From contig NZ_LFIJ01000002.1 in NCBI RefSeq assembly GCF_001187555.1, positions 869,920 through 933,919 of the forward strand: 64,000 nucleotides of DNA, read 5' to 3'. Of this stretch, positions 9,400 to 18,918 are shown one piece after another. Below the pieces are notes generated by a model that ran no database searches, was not told the DNA's origin, and was given only the letters and a program-made list of their open reading frames with translations. How positions within the stretch are numbered: position 1 is the stretch's first letter; each line of letters begins with the position of its first letter. The position numbers and the translations under genes were made by a program. Source of the stretch: Gilvimarinus polysaccharolyticus. Its GTDB lineage: Bacteria; Pseudomonadota; Gammaproteobacteria; Pseudomonadales; Cellvibrionaceae.

Positions 9400-11514
9400 T
9401 TGTTAACCATTGAGGCACTGAGCCACCGGCTTTCGTCTTATTTGGAACCCTCACAAATTGATCAGGTTAAGCGTGCCTATTATTATGCCGAGCAAGCGCA
9501 TGACGGGCAGATGCGCCGCTCGGGTGAAGCTTATATTACTCACCCGTTAGCGGTTGCAGCCATCCTTAGTGGTATGCACATGGACCATCAAAGTTTGATG
9601 GCTGCCATGCTGCACGATGTTATTGAAGATACCGGCATTGCGAAAAAAGCCATCGCTAAGCAATTTGGCGATACCGTGGCCGAGCTGGTTGATGGCGTTA
9701 GCAAGCTCACCCAGATCGAGTTTGAATCACAAGCCGAAAAACAAGCCGAAAACTTTCAAAAAATGGCACTGGCCATGGCCGATGACCTGCGGGTTATTTT
9801 GGTTAAGCTGGCTGACCGTTTGCACAATATGCGTACCTTGGGCGCTATGCCGCCGCATAAAAAACGCCGTATCGCGAAAGAAACCTTAGAAATTTACGCC
9901 CCTATTGCCCATCGTTTGGGGATGAACGACTTGCGCCTGGAGCTTGAGGATCGCGGTTTTTACTCTATGTATCCACTGCGCGCAACGCGTATGCAGGCAG
10001 CACTGAAAACCGCACGCGGTAACCGTAAAGAGTTGGTCGAACAAATTCAGGCGGCCATCGAAAAGCGTTTAGGGCGTGAAATGGTAAACGCGGTGGTGAT
10101 TGGCCGTGAAAAACATCTTTACAGCATTTACCAGAAAATGCGGCAAAAAAAGAAGTTTTTTAAAGAAATTATGGACGTTTACGCGTTCCGCATTATTGTT
10201 GACAGTGTCGATGCCTGTTATCGTACGTTGGGCGTAGTACACAACCAATACAAGCCGGTTGCCGGCGAGTTTAAAGATTATATCGCTATTCCTAAGGCCA
10301 ACGGCTATCAGTCGTTGCACACTGTGTTGGTCGGTATGCATGGTGTGCCCATCGAGGTGCAGATCCGCACCAAGGAGATGGATGAAATGGCGAACACTGG
10401 CATCGCCGCCCACTTCTTGTATAAGTCGAGTGGTGGTGATGCCTTAAACAGCAGCCATAACCGTGCCCGTCAGTGGGTGCAAGGCTTGCTCGAGATGCAG
10501 CGCCGGGCCGGCGATTCGCTAGAGTTTATCGAAAACGTCAAGATCGATCTGTTTCCTGATGAAGTCTACGTGTTTACCCCTAAGGGTAAGATCATTGAGC
10601 TGCCACACGGTGCGACTGCCGTTGATTTTGCTTACACAGTGCACACAGATATCGGTAATTCTTGTGTCGCCTGTCGTATCAATGGCCGTTTAGCGCCATT
10701 ATCGCAACCGCTGCAAAGTGGTCAAAAAATTACGATTATTACCGCCTCTGGTGCCCAGCCAAACCCCAATTGGCTTAACTTTGCGATCTCGGGCAAAGCG
10801 CGCAGTGCGATTCGTCATTACCTTAAGCATCAGCGCCATCACCACTCGGTAGCCTTAGGTAAGCGGATGCTGGGCCGCGCGTTAGCCGATATCGATTTGG
10901 ATCTTGATCATTTAAGTGAAGAGCATAAGGGTAAATTACTGAGCGCTACCGGGCTCGCATCGCTCGAAGCTTTGTACGAAGAGGTCGGTTTAGGCAATCG
11001 TATTGCTTATGCGGTTGCCAAGTTATTGCACGCCGATGCCGATGTCGCCCCGCGTGGTGGGAGTATTTATTCACCATTAACGATTGATAGCTCAGATGGC
11101 GTATTGATTACCTTTGCTCGTTGCTGTCGGCCCATTCCCGGCGACCCAATTATCGGTCATATTAGCTCGGGTAAGGGCTTGGTCATTCATCAGGACGGCT
11201 GTCATAACCTTGCAGATATTCGCGATAACCCAGAGAAGACAAGTCTGGTTAGTTGGGCTCCCACGGTAACGGGTGAGTTCTTAGTGGATATCCGGGTTGA
11301 GGTTGAATCTGAGCGCGGTATTATTGCCACGTTGGCGACACGTATTACCGAGCAAGGCGGCAATATTGAGAATATTCATGTCAATGAGCGCGATGCTCAT
11401 AACAGCGTGATCAATTTGTGCATTGGTGTGCAAAATCGAGTTCACCTCGCTAATATTATGCGCCGAATCCGCAATATGAGTTTTGTGATTCGAATCCAGC
11501 GCTGTAAAAACTAA
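9400..11514 (+). CDS. spoT: Bifunctional (p)ppGpp synthetase/hydrolase SpoT
   Basis: The 704-residue RSH protein has an HD hydrolase domain (about 40-160; LHDVIEDTG), a RelA/SpoT synthetase-like domain (about 235-350; GEFKDYIAIPKANGYQSLHT), a TGS domain (about 385-445; VYVFTPKGKIIELPHGATAVDFAY), a zinc-finger/helical region (RCCRPIPGDPI) and a C-terminal ACT domain (about 630-704). The intact HD motif supports ppGpp hydrolysis. The start is TTG at 9400 behind GGGAGGATTGCG, a strong ribosome site that outweighs the weak start codon. It lies 39 bp after rpoZ, in the same operon. Confidence 0.97.
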   Translation: MLTIEALSHRLSSYLEPSQIDQVKRAYYYAEQAHDGQMRRSGEAYITHPLAVAAILSGMHMDHQSLMAAMLHDVIEDTGIAKKAIAKQFGDTVAELVDGVSKLTQIEFESQAEKQAENFQKMALAMADDLRVILVKLADRLHNMRTLGAMPPHKKRRIAKETLEIYAPIAHRLGMNDLRLELEDRGFYSMYPLRATRMQAALKTARGNRKELVEQIQAAIEKRLGREMVNAVVIGREKHLYSIYQKMRQKKKFFKEIMDVYAFRIIVDSVDACYRTLGVVHNQYKPVAGEFKDYIAIPKANGYQSLHTVLVGMHGVPIEVQIRTKEMDEMANTGIAAHFLYKSSGGDALNSSHNRARQWVQGLLEMQRRAGDSLEFIENVKIDLFPDEVYVFTPKGKIIELPHGATAVDFAYTVHTDIGNSCVACRINGRLAPLSQPLQSGQKITIITASGAQPNPNWLNFAISGKARSAIRHYLKHQRHHHSVALGKRMLGRALADIDLDLDHLSEEHKGKLLSATGLASLEALYEEVGLGNRIAYAVAKLLHADADVAPRGGSIYSPLTIDSSDGVLITFARCCRPIPGDPIIGHISSGKGLVIHQDGCHNLADIRDNPEKTSLVSWAPTVTGEFLVDIRVEVESERGIIATLATRITEQGGNIENIHVNERDAHNSVINLCIGVQNRVHLANIMRRIRNMSFVIRIQRCKN

Positions 11515-11528
11515 CGTCTCTCGACCCT

Positions 11529-12728
11529 TTACTCTCGTCTGCTTGCGCGACTTGCGGGCGCGTGACGCTGTGTGGAAGTTCTATTGCTACTGGCGCGTGG
11601 CGCCGTGCGTCGCTCTATGGTGCGCGGCGAACCACTGTGCGCCGAGTTGTAGTTGTCGGGTGCGCGTTTCACCGCCGGGGTAACGCGACGGCTTGTTTGC
11701 GTATTGTTGTTAGCTTTTGGTGTGTCACGTACCGCCGGTGCCGACCGTACAGTAGGGTTAGCATCGCGCTTGATGGTGCGTTCGGGTTGCGCCCGTTGCT
11801 TGACACTGCCAGCAGCACGACTTTGGCCAGCCCCGTTAAGCCTGCTGTTGCGATTGCGTAACTGACGCGACACTTGTTCGCGCTGGCGGTCGCTAATTGT
11901 CCGGGCCGCCGGTTGAGAGTGCCAAGTTCTGCGTGGTTGTACGTTGCGGCGATGGGTATTATCTTGGCGCCAGTGCCGAGTATTACGTTGGTTGTAGCCA
12001 TAGCGTTGATGTGAGCCGTAATAATACGGGCGATTAGCATTGATCACGACAGTACGGTTGGGCCAATAGAAGCCGCTAAAATAAAACCAATCGCCCACCG
12101 GTGCCGATATGCCCCAGTAAAAGCCACTGCGATAACGTGGCGGGTGGGCCCAATAAACGGGCGGATAGGCTGACCAACGCCATGCTCCATACACGACCCG
12201 AGTATCGTAATAGGGGATGTAAACCACCTCCCGTCGGGTTGGTTGTATTACTATTTGTTTTTCTTCCCGCACCACCGTTTGGTGTTCCATATCCTGCAAG
12301 CTACCGTTCGCCCACGCCTGTTGGCGCAGCACTTGTACGGCATCTAATGTACGTTCTTCATCGGCCAAAAATGCCTCACCTAAAGTCTGTGTCCAAGGCA
12401 GGTCATCGCTTAATCTGGCGAGTAAGTCAGGAAAGGCCAGTAGCGCTTTAACGCTTGGGTCCCAGGGTTCGTTATCGGCTAGATTTACCGCTTGTTCGCC
12501 ACTTAACTCTTGGTGCTTTTTGGCCCAGCGGTCGGCTTGAACAACCTCTAGAGGGTAGGTCGAGGCAATGAGTATGTGCGTGAGAACCGTGTCTGGATAT
12601 AGCGCAATGGGTGCTAATAATTGTTGCAGCTTTTCATCGCTAACGGCATTTTGCGCACAGGCAATGGATGAGAGCAGCAATAATGCTCCAGCTAGGGTGC
12701 GTTGCAAAATAGTTTTGATGGGCGTCAT
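11529..12728 (-). CDS. DUF3300 domain-containing exported protein
   Basis: The 399-residue protein has a signal peptide (about 1-25) and a DUF3300 domain (about 30-225): LLAPIALYPDTVLTHIL, VVQADRWAK and WDPSVKALLAFPDLL are typical. A Tyr/Trp-rich stretch follows (VVYGAWRWSAYPPVYW), then a long Arg/Asn/Ser/Thr-rich, highly basic tail of about 150 residues that looks disordered. The function of DUF3300 is not established. It ends 14 bp from the convergent spoT gene. Confidence 0.85.
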   Translation of the reverse strand: MTPIKTILQRTLAGALLLLSSIACAQNAVSDEKLQQLLAPIALYPDTVLTHILIASTYPLEVVQADRWAKKHQELSGEQAVNLADNEPWDPSVKALLAFPDLLARLSDDLPWTQTLGEAFLADEERTLDAVQVLRQQAWANGSLQDMEHQTVVREEKQIVIQPTRREVVYIPYYDTRVVYGAWRWSAYPPVYWAHPPRYRSGFYWGISAPVGDWFYFSGFYWPNRTVVINANRPYYYGSHQRYGYNQRNTRHWRQDNTHRRNVQPRRTWHSQPAARTISDRQREQVSRQLRNRNSRLNGAGQSRAAGSVKQRAQPERTIKRDANPTVRSAPAVRDTPKANNNTQTSRRVTPAVKRAPDNYNSAHSGSPRTIERRTAPRASSNRTSTQRHAPASRASRRE

Positions 12729-13269
12729 GGGGAGCCTCCGGGGCCAGACAATATAGACCCTAAATGTATGTAACCGAACTTGCAGTGTAACGCGGCTGAC
12801 TTAATGTTGCCTGAACGCTTTAACAATTTTAGGCGGGCTTGGCGATTAACGTTTGCTTAACCATTGTGGCTTGTAAGGCGAGTACGGAAAGTGTCAGCTA
12901 ATTTTCAGTTTGGCGGGCTGCCAAACGCTGCGTCTAAAACAGCTTTTTGATTGTAAAAGGCAGAGTGCTTATTAACCAAGTCGTTACTTTTGTCACGCCC
13001 GAGACGCCTCTTTAAGTATAAATTAAGCTAAGTTTACAGCCATATTTAGTAAATTCTTTAGTGCGTCTGTTTTTTCTTCGGTATAGCTTAAGTCATTGGA
13101 ATTAAAGGATTTTATATGTCCCGCTTTAAGTAAGAAAAAGTGAGACACGTCATGTTATCGATAACCGTCAAAGTGGGACGACGATTTCACTGTGCTGCGC
13201 GATATTGGCTGGGGATAGGCCGACATACGTTGGCCAGCTATAAAAATAAATGTTTTGAGGATCAGCTCC
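12729..13269. promoter_or_regulatory. Intergenic region upstream of the TonB receptor
   Basis: About 540 bp separate the divergent DUF3300 gene from the receptor. No conventional gene is visible. The part nearest the receptor (13000-13269) is AT-rich and probably contains its promoter and a long leader. It includes a five-codon reading frame and inverted repeats, listed separately. Confidence 0.5.
13116..13179 (+). promoter_or_regulatory. Possible leader structure with a five-codon mini-ORF
   Basis: ATG TCC CGC TTT AAG TAA at 13116-13133 follows AAAGGATTTTAT, an excellent ribosome site. GTCCCGCTTT (13118-13127) within it can pair with AAAGTGGGAC (13170-13179), with one G-U pair. A perfect TTATCGATAA palindrome lies in the spacer. 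This could be a translated leader, but the element is small and chance is possible. Confidence 0.3.
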
Positions 13270-16200
13270 ATGGTGACTAAACACAAATTTAGAAGAAATC
13301 TTATAGCCTCGGCCGTGGCTTCGTGCACACTGGCTGGAATGGCAAATTTTGCTTACGCGCAAAACGACGATGAAATGCTAGAAGAGGTGATTGTTACCGG
13401 TATTCGTGCCAGTCTCGAGCGCTCGATGGATCTCAAACGCGATGCCAGTGGTGTTGTTGATGCGATTTCGGCCGAGGATATTGGTAAGTTTCCCGATACT
13501 AACCTGGCAGAATCACTGCAGCGTATTACCGGTGTATCGATTGACCGTCGCAACGGGGAAGGTTCTAAAGTCACCGTACGTGGTTTGGGCCCCGATTTTA
13601 ACTTAGTGACCTTAAATGGTCGTCAAATGCCCGGCGCAACTATAGAGGACACCGTGGCCTCAGGCTCGCGCTCGTTTGATTTTGGCAATATAGCATCAGA
13701 GAGTGTCTCTGCTGTTGAGGTGTATAAAACCTCGCGGGCCGATGTGGCGCCAGGTGGTATGGGTGCGACCATTAATATTGTCACGCCTCGCCCTCTCGAT
13801 AACGATGCGCGAGCCTCTATAGGCATTAAAGGTACGTACGATGAGTCCTCTGCCAATGCTGAGATGACTCCAGAAATATCCGGTATCTATTCAGACACTT
13901 TCAATGATGGCATGTTTGGTATTGCTGTAACGGGTAGCTACCAAGAGCGTAAGGGTGGATCGGCAACCGCTCAGATCGGGACGGGCTGGCGCTCATTCCC
14001 AGGCACTGTAGTACAGGATTGGAGCGAAGGTTCTGTAGCGGGTGTCGATAATGACTGGGGTGGTATTGATTTCAATGGCAATCACCAGAACCAGCCTGCG
14101 GCTGAAGATGTGTACTCTACTCCTCAGCAAATGGGTTATGTTTTTACCGAGTTTGAGCGCAAGCGCACCAACGGTCAGCTGACCTTGCAGTTTGCCCCTA
14201 CAGATGATTTAACCGCCACTTTGGACTATACCTATAGTGAGAATGAGATAGCTTCTAACTATAACGATATCGGTGGTTGGTTTAACTTTGGTGGTCAAAG
14301 CACCATCTTTAGTGATGCTGAATCGCCCGGCGTACAAACACCTCTGCTGTACTCAGAAGATATGACCGGGGCTGACTTGCCAATGGGCGTTGGTGAGCAG
14401 GCGGTATCCTACGAAAATGACTCTATCGGCTTTAATGTTGAGTGGAAGCCCATAGATCCACTGACTTTAAGCTTTGATATGCACAGCTCTACCGCTGAGG
14501 CTAAGCCAGGTAACGAGTTTGGTAACAGTGTGGGTATTGCTGTTTCTGCCTATGTGCGTGATCGTTCGACGGTCAATGTTAAAGGCGAAATGCCGGTATT
14601 GGTGTTGGATATTCTTGATGGTGCTGGAGGTTCAAGTTTGCGTCCAGAAGATCTTCAGGTATCTGGTAGCTACTTCCGCAATAGCCAGATGAAACAAGAT
14701 ATTGATCAAATTCAGATCGACGGTGAGTGGGAATTTAACGAATCACTGAGCATGCAATTTGGTATTGCACGTACCGAGAGTGATTACGAGTCAGCTTTCT
14801 CTAATGTTCAGCGTGAAAGCTGGGGTGGTTTAGGTGAAGCCGGTGATATGCCGTCTGACTGGTTTACCCCTGAGACAATTCTCGATCGTTTTAACGGCAA
14901 CTACGGTGATACCACCGCCGATGAAATTGCCTTTTTGGGCGGCACTAATACTACCCCATTGAATGAACGCTTCTCTTTTGATTTTCATCAAATCAAAGAC
15001 TTTGCCGCGGCCAATTATGATGATGGTGCCGGTACCGGCAGCTGTGCTGACGGTTCTACTTGGTATTGCGCTAAAGCACCGGATCAAATCAATAACGTCA
15101 CTGAGACAACTGAATCCGCTTACGTGCAGGTTAACTTTGATACTGAAATCGCGAATATGCCGTTTGGTTTAAATGCGGGTTTACGTTATGAGTCGACCGA
15201 AGTTGAAACACCGGCCACCGCCCAAGGCTATGGTCCGATCAAGTGGGTTTCGGCTAACGAGTTCTCTATGCCCATGGTTGGCGACCCCGTTGCAGTAACC
15301 GATTCAGGTGAGTATGACTTTTTATTGCCCTCACTGGATATGAAGTTAGAAGTGGTTGAAGACGTAGTATTACGTGCATCGTACGGCCAAAGTATTGCTC
15401 GTCCAAGTTGGTTGGATGTGCGCGGTGGCACCAGCTATAGCGATGCGCCACGCATTAATGGTGCAACGGCAGGCCGAGGTTCACCAGGGTTGGAGCCATA
15501 CAAGGCGGACAACATTGATTTGTCGGTTGAATGGTATTACGGCGACGCCAGCTATGTATCGGCAGGTTACTTCACCAAAGAAGTCGAAAACTTTATTGGC
15601 ACGCGTGTTGTGACAGAGGAAGGACCGTTAGAGAATACGCCACACCCAGCAATGGGCAAGCGCTACAATGAAGCGGTGGCCGCAGTGGGCCGAGGTGTCG
15701 AGGATATTCGCGAGTATATTTACGCAAACTATGCTGACCCAGAAACTGCCTACATTGATGGCAGTGGCAATATTGTTATTGTGGGCATTCCCGGTGAAGA
15801 TCCGAATACTCCGGTAGACATTACGGAGGTCGCCAACTCTGACAAGGTGGTTACCATCGACGGTTGGGAGCTGGCGGTTCAGCACAACTTTTGGGACACC
15901 GGCTTTGGTGTGATTGCTAACTACACCATCGTTGATGTGGATACCTCGTTCGATAACATGGTTCTTACAGAGTCACAGTTCTCTATTACTGGGGTAAGTG
16001 ATACAGCCAACTTTATTGCGTTTTATGAAAAACACGGTTTTCAAGCTCGAGTAGCTTATAACTGGCGTGATTCGTTCTTGGCTTCAGGTGCGTCAGGTAC
16101 GGGTAACAACCCTATTTACGTGGATGAGTATAGTCAGGTAGATGCTAATATTAGTTATGAGTTGACCGACAACTTATCTATATTCTTAGAGGGTTTGAAC

Positions 16201-16305
16201 CTAACCGAGGAAAATGGACTCAACTATGGTCGTTCTACGGACCAAGTGTTGGGTTATTATGAAGGCTACGCACGCTACAATATTGGCGCGCGCTATACCT
16301 TTTAA
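13270..16305 (+). CDS. TonB-dependent receptor, TonB-Xanth-Caul type
   Basis: The outer-membrane receptor (1011 residues from the ATG at 13270, with GAGG nine bases upstream) has a signal peptide ending near AYAQ, a TonB-box-like segment (EEVIVTGIRASLERS), a plug domain with the family pattern DIGKFPDTNLAESLQRITGV and VRGLGPDFN, and a beta-barrel ending in an aromatic C-terminus (IGARYTF). Family members import large or scarce substrates, often glycans, using TonB energy. SapC and two halogenase genes follow on the same strand, an arrangement seen in Caulobacter and Xanthomonas relatives. The ligand is unknown. Confidence 0.93.
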   Translation: MVTKHKFRRNLIASAVASCTLAGMANFAYAQNDDEMLEEVIVTGIRASLERSMDLKRDASGVVDAISAEDIGKFPDTNLAESLQRITGVSIDRRNGEGSKVTVRGLGPDFNLVTLNGRQMPGATIEDTVASGSRSFDFGNIASESVSAVEVYKTSRADVAPGGMGATINIVTPRPLDNDARASIGIKGTYDESSANAEMTPEISGIYSDTFNDGMFGIAVTGSYQERKGGSATAQIGTGWRSFPGTVVQDWSEGSVAGVDNDWGGIDFNGNHQNQPAAEDVYSTPQQMGYVFTEFERKRTNGQLTLQFAPTDDLTATLDYTYSENEIASNYNDIGGWFNFGGQSTIFSDAESPGVQTPLLYSEDMTGADLPMGVGEQAVSYENDSIGFNVEWKPIDPLTLSFDMHSSTAEAKPGNEFGNSVGIAVSAYVRDRSTVNVKGEMPVLVLDILDGAGGSSLRPEDLQVSGSYFRNSQMKQDIDQIQIDGEWEFNESLSMQFGIARTESDYESAFSNVQRESWGGLGEAGDMPSDWFTPETILDRFNGNYGDTTADEIAFLGGTNTTPLNERFSFDFHQIKDFAAANYDDGAGTGSCADGSTWYCAKAPDQINNVTETTESAYVQVNFDTEIANMPFGLNAGLRYESTEVETPATAQGYGPIKWVSANEFSMPMVGDPVAVTDSGEYDFLLPSLDMKLEVVEDVVLRASYGQSIARPSWLDVRGGTSYSDAPRINGATAGRGSPGLEPYKADNIDLSVEWYYGDASYVSAGYFTKEVENFIGTRVVTEEGPLENTPHPAMGKRYNEAVAAVGRGVEDIREYIYANYADPETAYIDGSGNIVIVGIPGEDPNTPVDITEVANSDKVVTIDGWELAVQHNFWDTGFGVIANYTIVDVDTSFDNMVLTESQFSITGVSDTANFIAFYEKHGFQARVAYNWRDSFLASGASGTGNNPIYVDEYSQVDANISYELTDNLSIFLEGLNLTEENGLNYGRSTDQVLGYYEGYARYNIGARYTF

Positions 16306-16355
16306 GTTAATGTAAAGTTTTGGCCGAAAGGTTAATGCAACGCAGTACTGGGAAG

Positions 16356-16379
16356 GCCGCTAACCTGTTAGCGGCTTTT
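16356..16379 (+). terminator. Rho-independent terminator after the receptor
   Basis: GCCGCTAAC-CT-GTTAGCGGC is a perfect nine-base inverted repeat followed by TTTT, 50 bp after the receptor stop codon. It probably ends or attenuates transcription before sapC. Confidence 0.75.
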
Positions 16380-16412
16380 CTTGCTTGTGGTTTATGTTTG
16401 TTGCAGTAAGCC

Positions 16413-16486
16413 ATCTGGTAATAGTTGTACGCCGCTATCGACTACGGTTTTTGTTTTAGGTCTGTAAGGTACAATTATTACCAGAT
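16413..16486. promoter_or_regulatory. Long inverted repeat upstream of sapC
   Basis: ATCTGGTAATAGTTGTAC (16413-16430) is mirrored by GTACAATTATTACCAGAT (16469-16486), 17 of 18 positions, with 38 bp between the arms. It ends 31 bp before the sapC start. It could be a pair of operator half-sites, a looped binding region or a 5' mRNA stem. Confidence 0.5.
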
Positions 16487-16517
16487 TGCTATTAAAAATT
16501 ATAAATAAGGAGCCATC

Positions 16518-17228
16518 ATGGCCAATAACGTCTTGCTGAATTCTGAAAAATATAGAGCTTTAAAAGTCAAAACAGGTTATTCAGGTAGCTTGGGTGACAA
16601 TGTTATGTGGGCACCTACATATCCAGCTGAATTTCGGAGTGTGCAAGCCGATTACCCTATTTTATTCCATAAAGATGCTAGCACAGGTGGTTTTTTTCCA
16701 GTGGCGCTATTTGGTTTAGAGCAAGGAGAAAACTTGTTTCTTGCAGAGGGGGACGTATGGAACGCCACCTATGTGCCCTTAATAATACAGCGTATTCCTT
16801 TCTCTATTGGTTTATATGGCGAAGAAAAAAAGCGTTTAATCAATATTGATCTTGATCATCCTAAAGTGAGTGAAACTGATGGCGTAAGGCTATTTGAGGA
16901 GCACGGTGCTCCGACAGAATATCTAGAGCGTATCTCGGGAATGCTTGAAGCTATCCATGTGTGGAATGACCACAATAAAAAATTTACAGAAATGTTGCAT
17001 GACTTTGACTTGCTTGAGCCGGTAACCATTGATATGACCTTAGATAATGGCACACAAGGTCAGTTGATGGGTTTTTATACGATACATGAAGATAAGCTAA
17101 AAACGCTCGATTCAGAAAAGCTTAAAGAGTTACATAAAAAAGAATTCTTAGAGCCAATCTATATGGTGCTTGCATCACTCATTAATATACAAAAGTTAAT
17201 CGAGCGTAAATCAAAACGCGCTCGATAA
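16518..17228 (+). CDS. SapC family protein
   Basis: This 236-residue cytoplasmic protein matches the SapC family (PF07277 type): NSEKYRALKVKTGYSGSLGDN, EFRSVQADYPILFHKD, FFPVALFGLEQGENLFL and WNATYVPLIIQRIPF are characteristic. The name comes from a Campylobacter S-layer protein, but relatives beside TonB receptors and halogenases have no proven function. The start has AAGGAG about seven bases upstream. It lies between the receptor and two halogenases, with 107 bp to the first. Confidence 0.88.
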   Translation: MANNVLLNSEKYRALKVKTGYSGSLGDNVMWAPTYPAEFRSVQADYPILFHKDASTGGFFPVALFGLEQGENLFLAEGDVWNATYVPLIIQRIPFSIGLYGEEKKRLINIDLDHPKVSETDGVRLFEEHGAPTEYLERISGMLEAIHVWNDHNKKFTEMLHDFDLLEPVTIDMTLDNGTQGQLMGFYTIHEDKLKTLDSEKLKELHKKEFLEPIYMVLASLINIQKLIERKSKRAR

Positions 17229-17335
17229 CCTAGTTGATATAGATCGTTTTAAACGGAGCTAATTGTTTTTGCACTCTTTTAGTCACAGCTTAACAATCAA
17301 GAGTAGCGTTTACCCGAGATATTAATGTAGGCCAT

Positions 17336-18898
17336 ATGTCAGATAACATAAATAAAGTTGTCATTCTTGGTGGCGGTACAGCAGGCTGGATAACCGCTGG
17401 TTTATTGGCGGCAATGCATGATTCTGAAGGGGACTCTGGAGTTGAGGTTGTCGTAATTGAGTCGCCAGATGTTTCCCCGATAGGAGTGGGTGAGGGCACT
17501 TGGCCATCGATGCGTGACACGCTAAAAAAAATAGGTGTTAGCGAGTCAGAATTTATCAGCTCTTGTAATGTTAGTTTTAAGCAAGGATCAAAATTTATAG
17601 ATTGGAGCTATGGCCAAGGCGAGAGTTATTACCATCCGTTCACCCCTCCCAGTGAATATGGAGCCTTTAATTTGGCGCCCTATTGGTTGCAGAATAAAAA
17701 TCATAAAAGTTTTTCCGAGACAGTGTGTGCTCAACCAGCGATTTGTGAAAGAGGTCTAGCCCCAAAGCAGATAGTCACGCCAGAATACGCTTATGTTGTT
17801 AACTATGGCTATCATTTAGATTCTTCCAAGTTCTCTAAATTCTTGCGTAATCATTGTGTTAATAAGCTTGGCGTTGGGCATAAAATTGCAAATGTTACTC
17901 ATGTTGTTACTGCGGATGATGGTTATATAAATGCACTTGGATTGGATTCAGAGGGCCCAGTAGAGGGGGATTTATTTGTTGATTGTAGTGGCTTTAAGTC
18001 TTTACTTCTAGGGCAACACTATGGAGTTGAAAATAACAGTTTAAGTTCGGTGCTTATTAATGATCGAGCGTTAGCGACACAGGTCGTTCACGAAGAGGTC
18101 GATGCCGAAATTTCCTCCTGCACACTGGGGACGGCGCAAAAATCTGGCTGGATTTGGGATATCGCACTGCCTAATCGTCGTGGTATTGGCTATGTATATT
18201 CAAGCTCGCATGCAAGCTCAGCTGGTGCAGAGGCCACCGCGAAGCGCTATATTTTAAATGATAAAAGTAAGGATTTTGTCGATCAACTTGAGTTTCGGCA
18301 TATAAAGTTTAATCCCGGTTACCGAAAATGTTTTTGGTACAAGAACTGTCTTGCTATAGGGTTGTCGGCAGGATTTATCGAGCCGTTAGAGGCAACCGCA
18401 TTAGTATTAGTTGAAAACTCGGCGCAAATGTTGGCCAATGAGATGCCTCGTAATCGTACAGTTATGAGTGTGGTGGCACGAAGATTTAATCAACGTTTCA
18501 CCCAGCATTGGGAAAAAATCACCGATTTTTTAAAGTTACATTACGTGTTAAGTCGGCGAGATGACAGTGATTACTGGAAAGATCATAGATGTAAAGATTC
18601 AGTGCCTGACTCGCTGTCAGACCTGCTGATACTGTGGGGCGCCAGATCGCCTTGGGTTTATGATGAAAGTGCAAGGGCCGAGTTGTTTCCCTCGGCCAGT
18701 TTTCAGTATGTACTTTATGGCATGCGTCCGGATGATGCTAGTCAACTCATGCTGGGAAATTATTGTTCCGATAAGGCTGGTTATGCTGAGGAAATTTTTA
18801 TTAAGAACCAACTAAGAGTTAATAAGCTTATTGGTGGCCTGCAAAGCAATCGTGAGCTTCTTGAAAAAATTAAAAATGTAGGTTTGTCTCGTATTTAG
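17336..18898 (+). CDS. Flavin-dependent tryptophan halogenase-like protein (first copy)
   Basis: The 520-residue protein has the FAD motif GGGTAGW (12-18), the GVGEGTWP loop and Lys82 in SFKQGSKF, matching the catalytic lysine of PrnA-type halogenases that carries the activated halogen. Two features depart from the norm: the WxWxIP motif reads WIWDIALP, and the EPLEST motif near residue 350 reads EPLEAT, so the serine following the catalytic glutamate is replaced. Classic members halogenate tryptophan or indoles using FADH2 from a separate reductase; none is visible nearby. The substrate is unknown. Confidence 0.88.
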   Translation: MSDNINKVVILGGGTAGWITAGLLAAMHDSEGDSGVEVVVIESPDVSPIGVGEGTWPSMRDTLKKIGVSESEFISSCNVSFKQGSKFIDWSYGQGESYYHPFTPPSEYGAFNLAPYWLQNKNHKSFSETVCAQPAICERGLAPKQIVTPEYAYVVNYGYHLDSSKFSKFLRNHCVNKLGVGHKIANVTHVVTADDGYINALGLDSEGPVEGDLFVDCSGFKSLLLGQHYGVENNSLSSVLINDRALATQVVHEEVDAEISSCTLGTAQKSGWIWDIALPNRRGIGYVYSSSHASSAGAEATAKRYILNDKSKDFVDQLEFRHIKFNPGYRKCFWYKNCLAIGLSAGFIEPLEATALVLVENSAQMLANEMPRNRTVMSVVARRFNQRFTQHWEKITDFLKLHYVLSRRDDSDYWKDHRCKDSVPDSLSDLLILWGARSPWVYDESARAELFPSASFQYVLYGMRPDDASQLMLGNYCSDKAGYAEEIFIKNQLRVNKLIGGLQSNRELLEKIKNVGLSRI

Positions 18899-18918
18899 TT
18901 AACTATTCTAAGGGCGTA

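Noticed and set aside
11562-11865. + strand reading frames antisense to the DUF3300 tail
   Set aside because: They mirror the Arg/Asn-rich low-complexity tail and have no ribosome site.
16356-16379. attC-like core (GCCGCTAAC ... GTTAGCGGC)
   Set aside because: The arms are only two bases apart and are followed by TTTT, so it is an ordinary terminator.
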